From NCBI GenBank assembly GCA_947493215.1, contig CANLQE010000004.1:248001-312000 (forward strand): a stretch of 64,000 nt of DNA, given 5' to 3'. This DNA comes from an uncultured Sphingomonadaceae bacterium. GTDB lineage: Bacteria; Pseudomonadota; Alphaproteobacteria; Sphingomonadales; Sphingomonadaceae. How positions within the stretch are numbered: position 1 is the first letter of the stretch; the number at the start of each line of letters is the position of its first letter. Position numbers and translations under genes: made by a program. The notes beneath the pieces are model-generated. The model was not told the origin of the DNA. It worked only from the letters and a program-made list of their open reading frames with translations, and did no database searches. Positions 50,701-55,913 of this stretch are shown here, one piece after another.

Positions 50701-52879
50701 GCCCACCTAAAATTGTACCAATTTTCAAAAACTCAGTAGCAGCCAAAACACCAAGTGCTGACCCAACCGCCGATCCTATCTGTCCGCCGATCGAACCAAA
50801 GGTGATTACTTCAGATGCAAGCTTTGATCCGATCAGCGATCCAACAGCATTACCAATTGTTGCAACAGCATCAATTCCAGCCAGCGGATTTGCGACGCCA
50901 TCAACAATATTTGTCAGGATTTCCCCGACATATGCAGAAGCACCTGTATTAATTATATCTCCAGCAAAACCGCCAATACCTACAGTATTCACCAATTCTG
51001 CAGTCAAAAATGAGGAGATAGCGCCTATGCCAGCGGACTTTAGATTTGATAGAAATTCTGCGTCTATTCCCGTCAGCGCTTCATCCACAGTTGCTTTGGT
51101 TGCTTGCGTTCCAAAGACTTCTAAATTGAGAACCTCTCCAAAATTTCCTAAAACTGTCGAAAGTGCCGCCGATGCGACAACTTGGCCCACCACGTTATTA
51201 CCGGCCAATCGGCTACCAAGTACGTTGCCCAAGATACTGCCTGCATCCTGAAAATCGAAACCAACTGGAGAGTTTCCAGCTTTTATCGTGATAAAGCTTA
51301 CTTCATTGTTATTTCCAGATCTTTCCTTAACAACAGAAATACCATTGTCACTATGTATGCTTCGCTCAATTTTTGCATCGGCTACATTTTCTACAACCTC
51401 ACCTTGGGAGTTTAAATAAACTCCTTCTGCGTTCTTTGCATATTGAACAGTTACAGTTCGTCCCTTATCGTCAACCGGGACCAAAACGCCATTAACAAAT
51501 TCATAGTTCAAATCCGATGGTAGTCCGAGCCGTTCACCAATCTCGGTGCTGTATTCTTTTCGAATTTCGGCTACTATGTCCCCATCTTCCAGATATAAGG
51601 ACAATTTACTTTCAACTTCGCTGCCTTCCGCGGCTGCTTCAGATTCACTAATGGCAACCGTTAGAATTTGACCGCTAATACTCTCACTATCCAGGCCACC
51701 AAGGTCAATTTGATCATTCGCATCTATGCCTCCGCCCAGAATCACCGCATCACCGCCATCCCGAGAACCAATTACTACGATAACATCTAATTCACCCGTA
51801 TTTGTATCTTGTGTAGTAATTTTTCCCGACCAAGGTGTAGTATTTTGACGCTCTGTGCGAGTTATTTCATTGCCGTTAACGTTAGTGAAAATGGTTGTTC
51901 CGTTCTCGCTGACTATAGAGGATCCACCCCCAAGTTGTATCTCCTCTCGCGCAAGCCCTCTATTCCCATCAGCCTGCCCCCAATACCCTGTGTCAGCAGG
52001 CCCTGCCGGACCTGGATCACGAACGATCACTTCAGCATTTATGTTGTTATCAAGAATTTCCACTTCTAACGGGTCACGTGTTCTCTCATCCCATGCTGAA
52101 GCGCTGATTATAACACCATCGCTCATTACCGCTGGAATTCCCAAGGCTTGGAGGGCTCCACTGCTTGCATCTATACTTTGATAAACTTGCTCAACAGTTA
52201 CGTTTCTTATCTTACCATCTATTTCATAGGGATATGATTTTGTGTCCACTGTTATGGTAGTAGAGTACTCTAATAAACTTCCATCGTTAGCAGTAATTTC
52301 GATAAAAAACTTATACGTTTTTATATTGTCTATTGAAGACAATCCCAAAGCCCCTCTTGGAGTAGTAAATCCACCAAGCCAGGAATCAGTATTTGCAATC
52401 TCAATACTTGGGCTGGATATACTAATTGTACCATCATGACTTGTTAAAGATTGTTGCCAGTTATCAAAAATTCCTTGGATTCCTGATGGCAGAAGCGAGA
52501 TTTCGGCGTCAAGGCGTACAACGGTATCTCTATCACCTACACCAACATGAAATCCGGCAGCTAGCCCTGGGGTAATTCGCCCAATTATCTTTTGCAGGTT
52601 TCCACCGGCTCCAGCAGTCTCTAGAATCTGCCTAATCTTCTTAGCGCTTAACCCTCCTTCAATCCCAATTGCCTCTAAATCTTCAAACCCTTCATTCCCA
52701 TGCACCCTCTGCCAATACTCCAATGATGGCGTCACTGGGAGCCCATCTGTAATATCGTTAAAAGCATCAACAATGTTCTGAAAACTGTCCGACACGATTC
52801 CAAGCGCCGCGATATCGTCGGGATCCAGTTCGTTAATCAGTGCACGATTTAGATGAGTTAAACGACTTGGGTCATCCAT
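35702..52879 (-). CDS. Giant RTX protein, 5,725 residues, with cadherin-like modules
   Basis: This is a type I-secreted calcium-binding protein. Approximate order: residues 1-620 are a unique region without repeats. Residues 630-760 are hydrophobic and glycine-zipper rich (GAFAGFIIGGIIGSIFGG), a candidate membrane-inserting segment. Residues 770-1060 form a conserved-looking linker (ARKGGSQETAEAMANVV; MRKSDFVYRP). Residues 1065-3920 hold many RTX nonapeptides (GGxGxDxLx), interrupted by two CADG/Ig-like domains (about 2807-2907 and 3287-3393). Residues 4060-5130 carry about eight cadherin-like modules of roughly 100 residues, each opening near an NEAP-type motif. Residues 5230-5470 have DxDGDG calcium loops. 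The end (SAAETMKERDRNPVPLDYF) should contain the secretion signal. AAGGAA precedes the ATG, 12 bases after the upstream stop. The acyltransferase partner suggests toxin activity, the cadherin part adhesion. Confidence 0.93.
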   Translation of the reverse strand: MDDPSRLTHLNRALINELDPDDIAALGIVSDSFQNIVDAFNDITDGLPVTPSLEYWQRVHGNEGFEDLEAIGIEGGLSAKKIRQILETAGAGGNLQKIIGRITPGLAAGFHVGVGDRDTVVRLDAEISLLPSGIQGIFDNWQQSLTSHDGTISISSPSIEIANTDSWLGGFTTPRGALGLSSIDNIKTYKFFIEITANDGSLLEYSTTITVDTKSYPYEIDGKIRNVTVEQVYQSIDASSGALQALGIPAVMSDGVIISASAWDERTRDPLEVEILDNNINAEVIVRDPGPAGPADTGYWGQADGNRGLAREEIQLGGGSSIVSENGTTIFTNVNGNEITRTERQNTTPWSGKITTQDTNTGELDVIVVIGSRDGGDAVILGGGIDANDQIDLGGLDSESISGQILTVAISESEAAAEGSEVESKLSLYLEDGDIVAEIRKEYSTEIGERLGLPSDLNYEFVNGVLVPVDDKGRTVTVQYAKNAEGVYLNSQGEVVENVADAKIERSIHSDNGISVVKERSGNNNEVSFITIKAGNSPVGFDFQDAGSILGNVLGSRLAGNNVVGQVVASAALSTVLGNFGEVLNLEVFGTQATKATVDEALTGIDAEFLSNLKSAGIGAISSFLTAELVNTVGIGGFAGDIINTGASAYVGEILTNIVDGVANPLAGIDAVATIGNAVGSLIGSKLASEVITFGSIGGQIGSAVGSALGVLAATEFLKIGTILGGPLGAAIGAFAGFIIGGIIGSIFGGTPRSGADATWNEAEGRFVVANAYARKGGSQETAEAMANVVAGTFNAVLDATGGRLDNPGSITTGNYGMRKSDFVYRPTSTRDKNAITFRVSSKQEHAFEKVTGFGIYQGLTDPDFEIIGGSNYVKRAVYASFEIGGQTATNFDGSVLLGNLASAQSFESYIANSAVINAVVSAEPNSVFALETALTLARAVELGLTKRHRADWFGGFGALLEEAGTSVANVEFSFDYDPFSDQISRLISVGDFVMGDTIDIAGQTTIEATDGNDTITLTHVTTNTDGFQVAGGAGYIANTAGLTINGELSTGGALSIDVAATIDAGDGDDTVHAGDLGNNVFGGAGNDVIYGGKLDDWLLGGDGNDTLNAGGAASYTIGGNGNYLNGGAGDDILIGREGSDWLEGGDGTDILEGGDGGDILAGGAGAGDILRGGRGDDQYLFRLGDVGAVGVGDTTYVTADRIIDESGLTVETVVAQAFNGLSASEINGNIADALSGDLFRFGGGLNNWRGGGAQVTSNGRAAGGEDVLVLGQGIGVDDIKLIKSDDGKDLILEVAPDGVFNGDRVVMQDWFSSFNKVETLRFADGNEIRLADFDTFILGSDGSETIVGTAGNDFVHAGSGDDLVYLLSGNDFGNGGLGNDSVSGDSGNDIVVGGNGDDLLFGGFGQDTVSGGTGDDRLTGDEGNDILSGGAGDDEVVGGSGDDVFRFQRGDGHDTLIDALTDEWDVVWVSGQGGQNGYVVGADGSITHPTFGTIFDGENWSATTRYDIETGTLYAHQPADADAIVTSAGSDVLEFGLGIDINDIQFAATNGGKDLVIGIESSGATVNSFSSLDDTITLKEWGPSGNAGATGSIETFVFFNTGAVDVASMSLSGGTDGNDGNLIGSAVLANWITGGAGDDVVTGGGQNDIINGNSGQDRLIGLAGSDVLLGGAGNDVLIGGAGGIRDGAPAGDILIGGLGLDTASYETAATGVTVSLAQNVAATGDAAGDVFDSIENLTGSDFADTLEGDSGENDLTGGKGDDILKGASGDDLYVFGRGDGEDTIDDHLVASENIIVDDNGNLQPPYVSNFDLIDNESGLYRFDHIVTNSDTGEIVYRKENAGYNYRNVQTPTTFAADGWVDGITVTGSKVAEVATFADAGSDTILFEDYTGNDGVTGNAAIGLADLGFHFSGDDLVITLIGSSTDKVRIKNFRSGAAINANQAVETIQFSDGSSFDLSGLKFDAAGNLLTTSTDTLANPVDDFLVGTSGIDTLTGSYGNDTLSGLDGNDTLDGGDGDDLLSGGLGADSIDGGAGVDTVTYVSSDDRISVDLGTSTASTTIANSESSGDQLTSIENVLGSNHSDWIFGNNDDNILKGNRGGDWLRGLAGTDVLIGDDGDDDLDGGAGEDNLDGGDGNDMLIGGDGKDVLAGGAGDDTLIGDGGAGAGAADQLIGGAGIDRLEGGAGDDVLLGGDGDDSSGNIILSGEFFPSPVAAGLYGGDGNDILDGGSGNDTLDGGSGNDQYLFGLETGNDTVVTGGGNDELIFDDIASDQLWFSETPNGTTGNFNLVITAIGQGTSVTVQNWRTSSGDHSNQARRIIAADKALAASDVSALVIAMASQSSTVPASWPTDPDQTFLDGLDQSWQDFETYEDRAIVVGSSVQDTINFDPDLIGGVRYDGLNGNDTINGGETDDILIGGQGADTLNGGGGDDQFHYAADTGYDYVNGGDGYDTLIATQDNARFYIQSLTNVEAISTNGHDGVRLYVRKNKTLDLSGVVIDGPITIFGNNNGNETITGSAGDDIIRALRGSDDLDGGDGIDTYSAQGIKTAGTIDISGSVGSHITAVDSDILRNFENVIGDTKADIIIGSAEVNILDGRGGADTISGGDGGDTLIGGGGNDTLIGDGDDDILIGGAGADKLKGGLGNDTASYEDMVNPFGNPIADAATGILIDGVRADLAVNSSLNGTTAPTLKALQGYANGDWYHQIENLTGSKFNDLLTGDAGDNLLTGGGGDDALYGGNGNDTAVYFGKRSDYSITTGTITTVTDLRTGGAGLITDGADKLQNIEFIRFADMTISLGIDPNNQPILGDPQMIDQIWEDGVLASYTIPETAFIDLDLGDSLIFVSTLADDSAIPVWLNFDATTQTFSGTPPLAEAGSVLEIKVTATDEGYSISDNFLITITEALGADVLGTTSDDLLTGTFRREIIDGGAGSDVVDYSASLTAVAFDLDAGAGSSGDAEGDTLIAIEGGIGSAFDDNITGSDGGDNLLGGDGSDVVAGGAGDDMIKGQGGVDTLVGGSGNDTIYANANADGSLEDIVDGGDGVDQLLLGESSHGAIIDLSTDGSPASVEHVIGSDFNDSITGNGYSNILNGGFGDDVISGGLGNDQLNGGADNDMLVGGRGNDILYGDAGDDRLIGGRGADQLYGGEGADTIDYRASLAGITINLSSNLASGGDAEGDIIANGTIENIDGSDFADVLSGSAVANVLQGFGGNDTLFGGAGNDVLDGGNGIDTIVYSGNQSDYNIDFVNGTITDINLANGDDGQDSYLNIEFAQFADGGPVNLANQAPFTGSPGLTNQSRVDNANFTYVIPSTAFVDIDGNQSDAYDGLTFSATLANGDPLPGWLTFIPATKSFGYTSEAAAIGTNVDIRVTASDGQSSASANFMISITEGLGATITGTVAGETINGTFRSETINALDGDDVIIGSQGADAIDGGLGTDVVDYLNSATGVTIDLNGAAGVGGEAEGDTLVGIERLHGSLLADDVTGSALDDVIDGRSGDDILNGGAGNDTIVGDGGDDLLYGGSGDDNLIGGAGADFFDGGSGSDYANYYHAGLTAEAQSVLDGVTADLANSAANTGFAAGDTYLSIEKLFGTNFSDNLFGDANDNVLAGNGGDDVIYGRDGSDILYGGTGNDSLTGGLGADTILGEAGNDLIHAIVVGEDTIDGGADTDTVSFATATAGLAIDLNDATHKLINIENIDGGSGNDTITGSVIANRIDAGAGDDIVQGGAGADILIGGIGMDTLTYLGSAAGSTFMSGVIGRSEVNGVVIAIGMDRTLNGVDVNIQTNEANGADATGDVISGFEMLVGSSHSDRLHGTDGNSEVRGGAGDDVIYGGAGDDMLYGGSGDDFIFGQDGADVIYGDAGNDRLFGDGDSDSLHGGAGNDILDAGDAGDMLDGGTGDDILIGGAGDDQYFLTKTSGSDIIYNYDSSAALALDLQDVVQYSADITKSDIWFTKEAGTKDLRVKVLGEPSQVIIKDWFVNTTAGDFTNAGAQFVLRMFIAGEATATTVDSLSQLLTTMAAIPEPTSLTELTPTQQDTINNAWILNTPPTITADIGNPTALNEDGTAVLYFDVEDSGQTPPASIQVLPGQSGAVEIVSIEQVTGVGNEGRRKVTVRGRPDASGAGSIMLTASDSIFDSTPLTVPLTVNAVADGVTIGALNDVGGNADTVINLPAISAGLIDDDGSEIIDYLNIEGIPAGAILSDGSNNFTATGGSTSVDVKTWDLAALRITPPSGSAADFSLTVSARSRETSNGAVSTNSAQTIAVSVNGAPTAIGVATSAFDENAVGIGTGGTLVATLSASDPDGTSGLSYAIDGGPQASKFRVEGNLLYLATGQSLDYEAGDALVDIRVTDSDGLSFVRNNIAIRPVDLNEAPTTPNSTSSTVVFDENQIGDTGVRFSASDPDGDTVSYVFSATGTATNGKYSIQNGNQLWVSTALNYESDPNGSFGIVATANGQTSAAITQNVNIQNINEAPVLTGGTTASVAEGSAGGTVLKTLTSTDPDQNATAFGEAGHVYSIAAGDTNRFEIVGNQLRVKAGVVFDYEAATSYNLTLRVRDNNGNSGTLSDDQAFTVNITNVNESPYSLVDVNASYGSGASGVVGRISDGAAAGVLAGITARATDPDGDALSYAIVGGNTGDWFAINSSTGVVSVKSGRTVQYESTTNGQVTLNIRASDGSLTVQNNNLTINVLDVNETPTFTSAASASISETAAGGSFVHTISTGDPDKDAALFGEAGHVLSIAGGSSLFEIVGNQLRTKSGTVLDYDNPANRTHNLTLQVRDNNGASGYKFANQAFTVNVTNVNEKPTTPNAFSANVFENNSGALLTLGGSVDPEGQAITYSFASGGNPGGLFSINGSRQLVLNSALNYESRPSAFAAGYADVKVVATTASGPVSSVRTGRITLLNVNEAPSTPSQPGSASIAENATGYAGVTFTGATDPDGDAVTYVFANSSTVSGKFSIIGGNKLHVNSAFNYETTPSAAVPTVYAYANGQRSASGRSLTLNVGNVDDNLPTLGITLGSGISTTIIEDTLTPVNTPLFAQLSASDLDGDAITYSIIGGNAGNALKLDPNDSSKILIDNGFDYEALSGNTALDEGPDYQYSITVRAAQTNNSNRYADLTLGLTIRDYADTSTLYNFFGYDLDHDPSYTVGLSNDLILQYNEIDIQEPQFDYYQQTIRLYLDANGNSQVDNGDALLSEFQDGDGQYVRYVAPGYSWSGAYFRTAFRRQIPPIVLDLDESGIRSTDISVSFDIDGDGAADQTGWISGGQGFLALDRDGDGLITHGAEISFIQDLPGARTDLEGLSAFDSNSDGIFDAQDARFGEFLVWQDANEDGISDAGELLSLSDAGIASIALVGTPQQQSDEGNIGILGTSTFTRTDGTTAAVGDVALRWERIPEPAVTQFPSSTIFALDGDGNGIIDPATESMTLTQAIDSFDSDGDGQFTLADERYYDLRVWSDANDNGRAEVTELFGLDRPLLTETTGDVPSVEPVNQPVPSVPVTNEPAPAEPQDNGGAGNPATTPAAQQRSVAQELALAEISSMPTNRDLLNGMSRDQIERGVLGAASEGDMLRQAYIDNFGAIPSDTASRSSSSLANVQVPSEPDNSNTDAAELNALRAGLYNREPLGSAGLSLDVPANQDIFDYFEQGAPATADLVEKVRIDDRVLAGINVGAATVEYSGDPATADTDALKIALMTQDMSTFGVTSAAETMKERDRNPVPLDYFAA
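37500..40700 (-). repeat. Cadherin-like module array of the giant gene
   Basis: About eight modules of roughly 100-110 codons begin near nucleotides 40060, 39760, 39450, 39140, 38800, 38470, 38150 and 37840. Each has an opening VNEAPT/VNEKPT-like linker, a central DPDGDxLSYxI strand and a closing LxVxNVNE. They are divergent at DNA level, so the array is old rather than freshly duplicated. Such modules typically make extended adhesive stalks. Confidence 0.8.
41120..49690 (-). repeat. RTX nonapeptide repeat region of the giant gene
   Basis: The coding strand shows tandem 27-base units encoding GGxGxDxLx in clusters: about 49690-49330, 48860-48510, 48020-47530, 46940-46110, 45680-44640, 44130-43160, 42690-41890 and 41800-41120. 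Between clusters lie non-repeat segments with the DDIKLIKSDDGKDLILEV pattern of hemolysin-associated domains. Each unit forms half of a calcium-binding parallel beta-roll outside the cell. Confidence 0.9.
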
Positions 52880-52891
52880 GACTACATTTCC

Positions 52892-53773
52892 TTATTTAAT
52901 AAGTATTAGGCGCAGGGCGACGCGGGCAGTAAAACGCCCATCCCAAATTGTTACGTACCGCTTGTCGGAAATTCCTTTTTTGTGCCAGCTAGGGTCGTAG
53001 CGATTGCTGCCTTTTACCAATACCTTGTCTCGATTTTGAGTACGCCGTGCGTAGTCACTATCGGGCTGTGCCTTATAGTGTTCTTTGCCTGAAATCAGGT
53101 CAGCGGTTAACTCTCTTGCATTTCCCATAACGTCATAAATGCCCCAACGGTTTGGTGGAAACATTCCTACTTTGACACCTGTCAGATACTTGTGGATGTA
53201 TTTTCCACCCTGTGCATAGCTTAAAGGTAGTTCCAATTCGCGCGATATGGAGCTTCCTTTGAGGGCTTCCTTCGCCGGATCGACTTCATTGCCCCAAGGG
53301 AATTTGGCACCCTTTTTACCTGCGCGAGCAAACCATTCCCATTCATCACCCGTCGGCAAAGTCACTTGAAAGTCGGTCTTCTGCTGGAGCCATTGAACGT
53401 AACATTTTACTTCCGCCGGACCCAACTGTCCAACAGGCCAATCTATGCGAAATTTGTCTAAATGAGGAAGAATATCATTATTCTTAAATGGAACAGGACC
53501 TGAATTGGGATTAGGTATTGAACATGCACCATCGTCGTAAGCAGCGAGATAATTGTTCCAGGTCAACTCATATTTGGAGACATATCGAATTGGGCGCGGG
53601 GTGTTCAGCGCATCGGGCACTCTAACAAAAATCGGACATTCTTTGCACAAAAGCAATTCACTACCTACGCTATCGTTATCTCGTTGCTCACTAATTGCTT
53701 CAGCAGAACAAGATGCAAATATCACGCAAGGCCCAATTGCCAATAATCTAAAAATGAAAACTAAAAATCTCAC
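52892..53773 (-). CDS. FGE/sulfatase-modifying-factor-like lipoprotein
   Basis: This 293-residue exported protein has a signal sequence and probable lipobox FASC (Cys22). The rest is a formylglycine-generating-enzyme fold: ELTWNNYLAAYDD, PVGQLGPAEVKCYVQWLQQK, LPTGDEWEWFARAGKKGAKF, PWGNEVD and WGIYDVMGNARELTAD. The C-terminal core, where true FGEs have RGGS and a Cys pair before GFR, reads VKGSNRYDPSW and ALRLILIK with no cysteine. Formylglycine synthesis is therefore unlikely, and a binding or structural role fits better. The gene overlaps the Sel1 gene by four bases and precedes the RTX gene by 12, so all three are co-transcribed. Confidence 0.85.
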   Translation of the reverse strand: MRFLVFIFRLLAIGPCVIFASCSAEAISEQRDNDSVGSELLLCKECPIFVRVPDALNTPRPIRYVSKYELTWNNYLAAYDDGACSIPNPNSGPVPFKNNDILPHLDKFRIDWPVGQLGPAEVKCYVQWLQQKTDFQVTLPTGDEWEWFARAGKKGAKFPWGNEVDPAKEALKGSSISRELELPLSYAQGGKYIHKYLTGVKVGMFPPNRWGIYDVMGNARELTADLISGKEHYKAQPDSDYARRTQNRDKVLVKGSNRYDPSWHKKGISDKRYVTIWDGRFTARVALRLILIK

Positions 53774-54237
53774 TCCACCCTCTCCAACCGCCGCTTAGCC
53801 TCGACCAACCCCGCCAGCTTCGGCCCAGCGTTCACCGGAATGACCCGTCCCTTTGTCCCATTGCCCACGGGCGGCGAATAAACCCATATAGTCCCGCCAC
53901 TGGCGCTTGCCGCCTTGGCGTAAAGCTCCTTCGCCTTGCTCAAATCCTGCGCGACACCTCTGCCCTCTTCAAAGCGGATACCCAGCTCCAACTGCGCCAG
54001 CTTGCTACCCCCTTGCGCCATGCGGGCAAGATCGGGCAGCGGAAGAGCGGTTAGATCGGTGGCAGTGGGGAGTAATGGACTATGGGATGCCGTAGCAGCG
54101 CTCGGCGGGGTGGTCAGGTCAATGCCCATATAGCTGGACGGAGCAGCGCAACCGGCTAGAGCGATCACTGCCCCCAATAAGGAGCCCACGCCCAATAGAC
54201 GCGTCGAATTTTCTGAATAGCCCCTAGTCAGATGCAC
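53770..54237 (-). CDS. Sel1-repeat lipoprotein
   Basis: This 155-residue protein has a signal peptide and a canonical lipobox ALAGC (Cys30), a Ser/Thr/Pro linker and one Sel1-like repeat (GSKLAQLELGIRFEEGRGVA then KAKELYAKAA, about residues 76-110). Sel1 repeats are protein-interaction helices. A short C-terminal tail with two possible helices follows. It is first gene of the RTX transcription unit and is coupled by ATGA overlap to the FGE-like lipoprotein. A ribosome binding site (GGAGAAAGGGG) precedes the ATG. It might act as a periplasmic scaffold or chaperone for secretion; that is inference. Confidence 0.82.
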   Translation of the reverse strand: MHLTRGYSENSTRLLGVGSLLGAVIALAGCAAPSSYMGIDLTTPPSAATASHSPLLPTATDLTALPLPDLARMAQGGSKLAQLELGIRFEEGRGVAQDLSKAKELYAKAASASGGTIWVYSPPVGNGTKGRVIPVNAGPKLAGLVEAKRRLERVE

Positions 54238-54367
54238 GAAGCCCCTTTCTCCCCGAAGCTGGGAGATGAAATATCAGCAATCCCGATCTTTGCCGGTGAT
54301 TCTGCGACCCTATTGTAGAGGCTACTGCATTTAGTGGGATTTACAAGATCGTGACTGAAAAACAATT

Positions 54368-54382
54368 CATCCGATACGGATG
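54368..54382. promoter_or_regulatory. 15-bp dyad, copy 1 (upstream of Sel1/FGE/RTX/HlyC genes)
   Basis: CATCCGATACGGATG has 6-bp arms CATCCG/CGGATG around ATA. It lies 131 bp upstream of the Sel1 lipoprotein start. A dyad of the same length and outer sequence lies 133 bp upstream of hlyB, so a shared operator is likely. On the minus strand a TACAAT hexamer occurs between the dyad and the gene, without a convincing -35 partner. Confidence 0.5.
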
Positions 54383-54425
54383 TTTATTGAAAAACCCTAG
54401 AATAGAGCCATTTCCAATACTTAAC

Positions 54426-55913
54426 CTACCGTTCACGCCCCGCTTCATCCATTGTCTTGGCAATGGGTGAGAGTAAATATTGGATGATACGCCGCTCGCC
54501 GGTCTTGATCTCTGCCTGTACTTGTAGTCCGGGTCCGATCGCTTGGCGCCTGCCGCCCACCATCAAATGCCGTTTATTCAGCTTGATCCGCGCGGCATAG
54601 ACCAGTCCGAGATTTTCATCCTGAATCGCATCGCGGCTGATATTGTCGACCACGCCTTCGATCAGGCCATAGTCGGTAAAGTTAAATGCCTCCAGCTTCA
54701 CCCGCACCGGCTGACCTTCATAGATAAACCCGATATCCTTGTTGAGGATTTGCGCGCTGACCTGCACTTCGGCATCATCGGGTACGATCACCATGATCGG
54801 TTCCGCCGGCTGTACAACGCCGCCAATGGTGGTCAGGGTAAGCTGCTGGACGGTGCCGTTTACGGGTGACCGGATTTGTTGCAGTTCACGCCGCCGCGCG
54901 GATTTCTGCAGCTCTGCCCCGGCCATGGCCGATTGTCCTTCGGCTTCCGCCATTTCAGAAATGGCACCGCGCCCGAATGCCTCTCGCAAACGCCTGATCT
55001 GCGCTTCAAGATTGCGGATGGATGCGCTGGCCTCGGCGGCGCGGGCGCGCTGCACGGCGATGTTTTGAATATGCTCGACGCGCAGCTGTTCAAATTCGAG
55101 CAGGCGTAATTTGGAGAAATAGCCCTTGTCGGCTAGCTCCTGACGTGCGGCAAGCTGTTGGTCGAGCAGCGGCAAGGTTTGTTCAAGCTTTGCTATTTCC
55201 GCCTGCGCTCCCACCAGCTGTGCCTGGCGTTCCGCGCGCTGCTGCCCAAGGCTCGCCTTTTCCGCTTCATATTCACCAATGGCAGAGCGCACAAATTGCG
55301 CCTGAGTAAGCGCAACTCCCACCGGCGTTCCTGCTGGCGGCACAAACCGTGCCTCCAGACCTTTCAGGTGCGACATAAGCGCATCGTTACGGGCCCGAAC
55401 AATGTCTGCAGACATGAGCTGTTGAGAGCTTTGGGCTGCATCGGCATTGCTGATCGTGGGATCCAGCTCGACCAACAACTGTCCCTTTTTGACGCGCTGA
55501 CCATTTTTGACATGGATCGCTCTGATCGATCCGATCTCAATCGGCTGGATGACCTTGCTGCTGGCGGAGGGAACGACCTTGCCGGTTGCTGTGGCCACCA
55601 CGTCAACTTTGCCAATAAAGGACCAGAGAAGCGCTATAGCAAACAGGCTGCACAGGATCAGCATCAACCAGCGCAGGCCCGGGCTTGGTGGCTTCTCCAT
55701 AATCTCCAGCGCGGCGGGTAAAAATTCATGATCTGTTTGCGGTTTGGCATCGGCGTCTGTAACGTTCTGATCAAACCAGCTTTCGCGCAGGATCATAATG
55801 TGCCGCGCGAGATTAGGGAAGCGGCGCGCGAGCCAGCTTTCCTCGGCCGATACTTCCCGGGTCGGAGCTTCTTGAGAAGCGGCTTCTGGGGCGGGCGCTT
55901 CTTCCGCGCTCAT
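54426..55913 (-). CDS. hlyD: Type I secretion membrane-fusion protein (HlyD-like)
   Basis: This 495-residue adaptor has a cytoplasmic N-terminus, one membrane segment (LRWLMLILCSLFAIALLW), a lipoyl-like half (IRAIHVKNGQRVKKGQLLVE), a long helical coiled coil (about residues 190-340) and the closing half (IRSPVNGTVQQL; AEPIMVIVPDDAEVQV). It spans the periplasm between the HlyB-type exporter and a TolC-type channel, which is not encoded in the window. It overlaps hlyB by four bases. Confidence 0.95.
   Translation of the reverse strand: MSAEEAPAPEAASQEAPTREVSAEESWLARRFPNLARHIMILRESWFDQNVTDADAKPQTDHEFLPAALEIMEKPPSPGLRWLMLILCSLFAIALLWSFIGKVDVVATATGKVVPSASSKVIQPIEIGSIRAIHVKNGQRVKKGQLLVELDPTISNADAAQSSQQLMSADIVRARNDALMSHLKGLEARFVPPAGTPVGVALTQAQFVRSAIGEYEAEKASLGQQRAERQAQLVGAQAEIAKLEQTLPLLDQQLAARQELADKGYFSKLRLLEFEQLRVEHIQNIAVQRARAAEASASIRNLEAQIRRLREAFGRGAISEMAEAEGQSAMAGAELQKSARRRELQQIRSPVNGTVQQLTLTTIGGVVQPAEPIMVIVPDDAEVQVSAQILNKDIGFIYEGQPVRVKLEAFNFTDYGLIEGVVDNISRDAIQDENLGLVYAARIKLNKRHLMVGGRRQAIGPGLQVQAEIKTGERRIIQYLLSPIAKTMDEAGRER

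Noticed and set aside
36549-52439. Many long plus-strand open frames opposite the giant RTX gene (for example 50568-51251, 40607-41440, 47799-48338)
   Set aside because: They follow the 27-base repeat period and biased codons of the minus-strand gene and encode low-complexity Ser/Pro or Ile/Val-rich sequence with no family motif. They are frame shadows.
52892-53773. Active formylglycine-generating enzyme with a sulfatase partner
   Set aside because: The catalytic cysteines are missing and no sulfatase gene is nearby.
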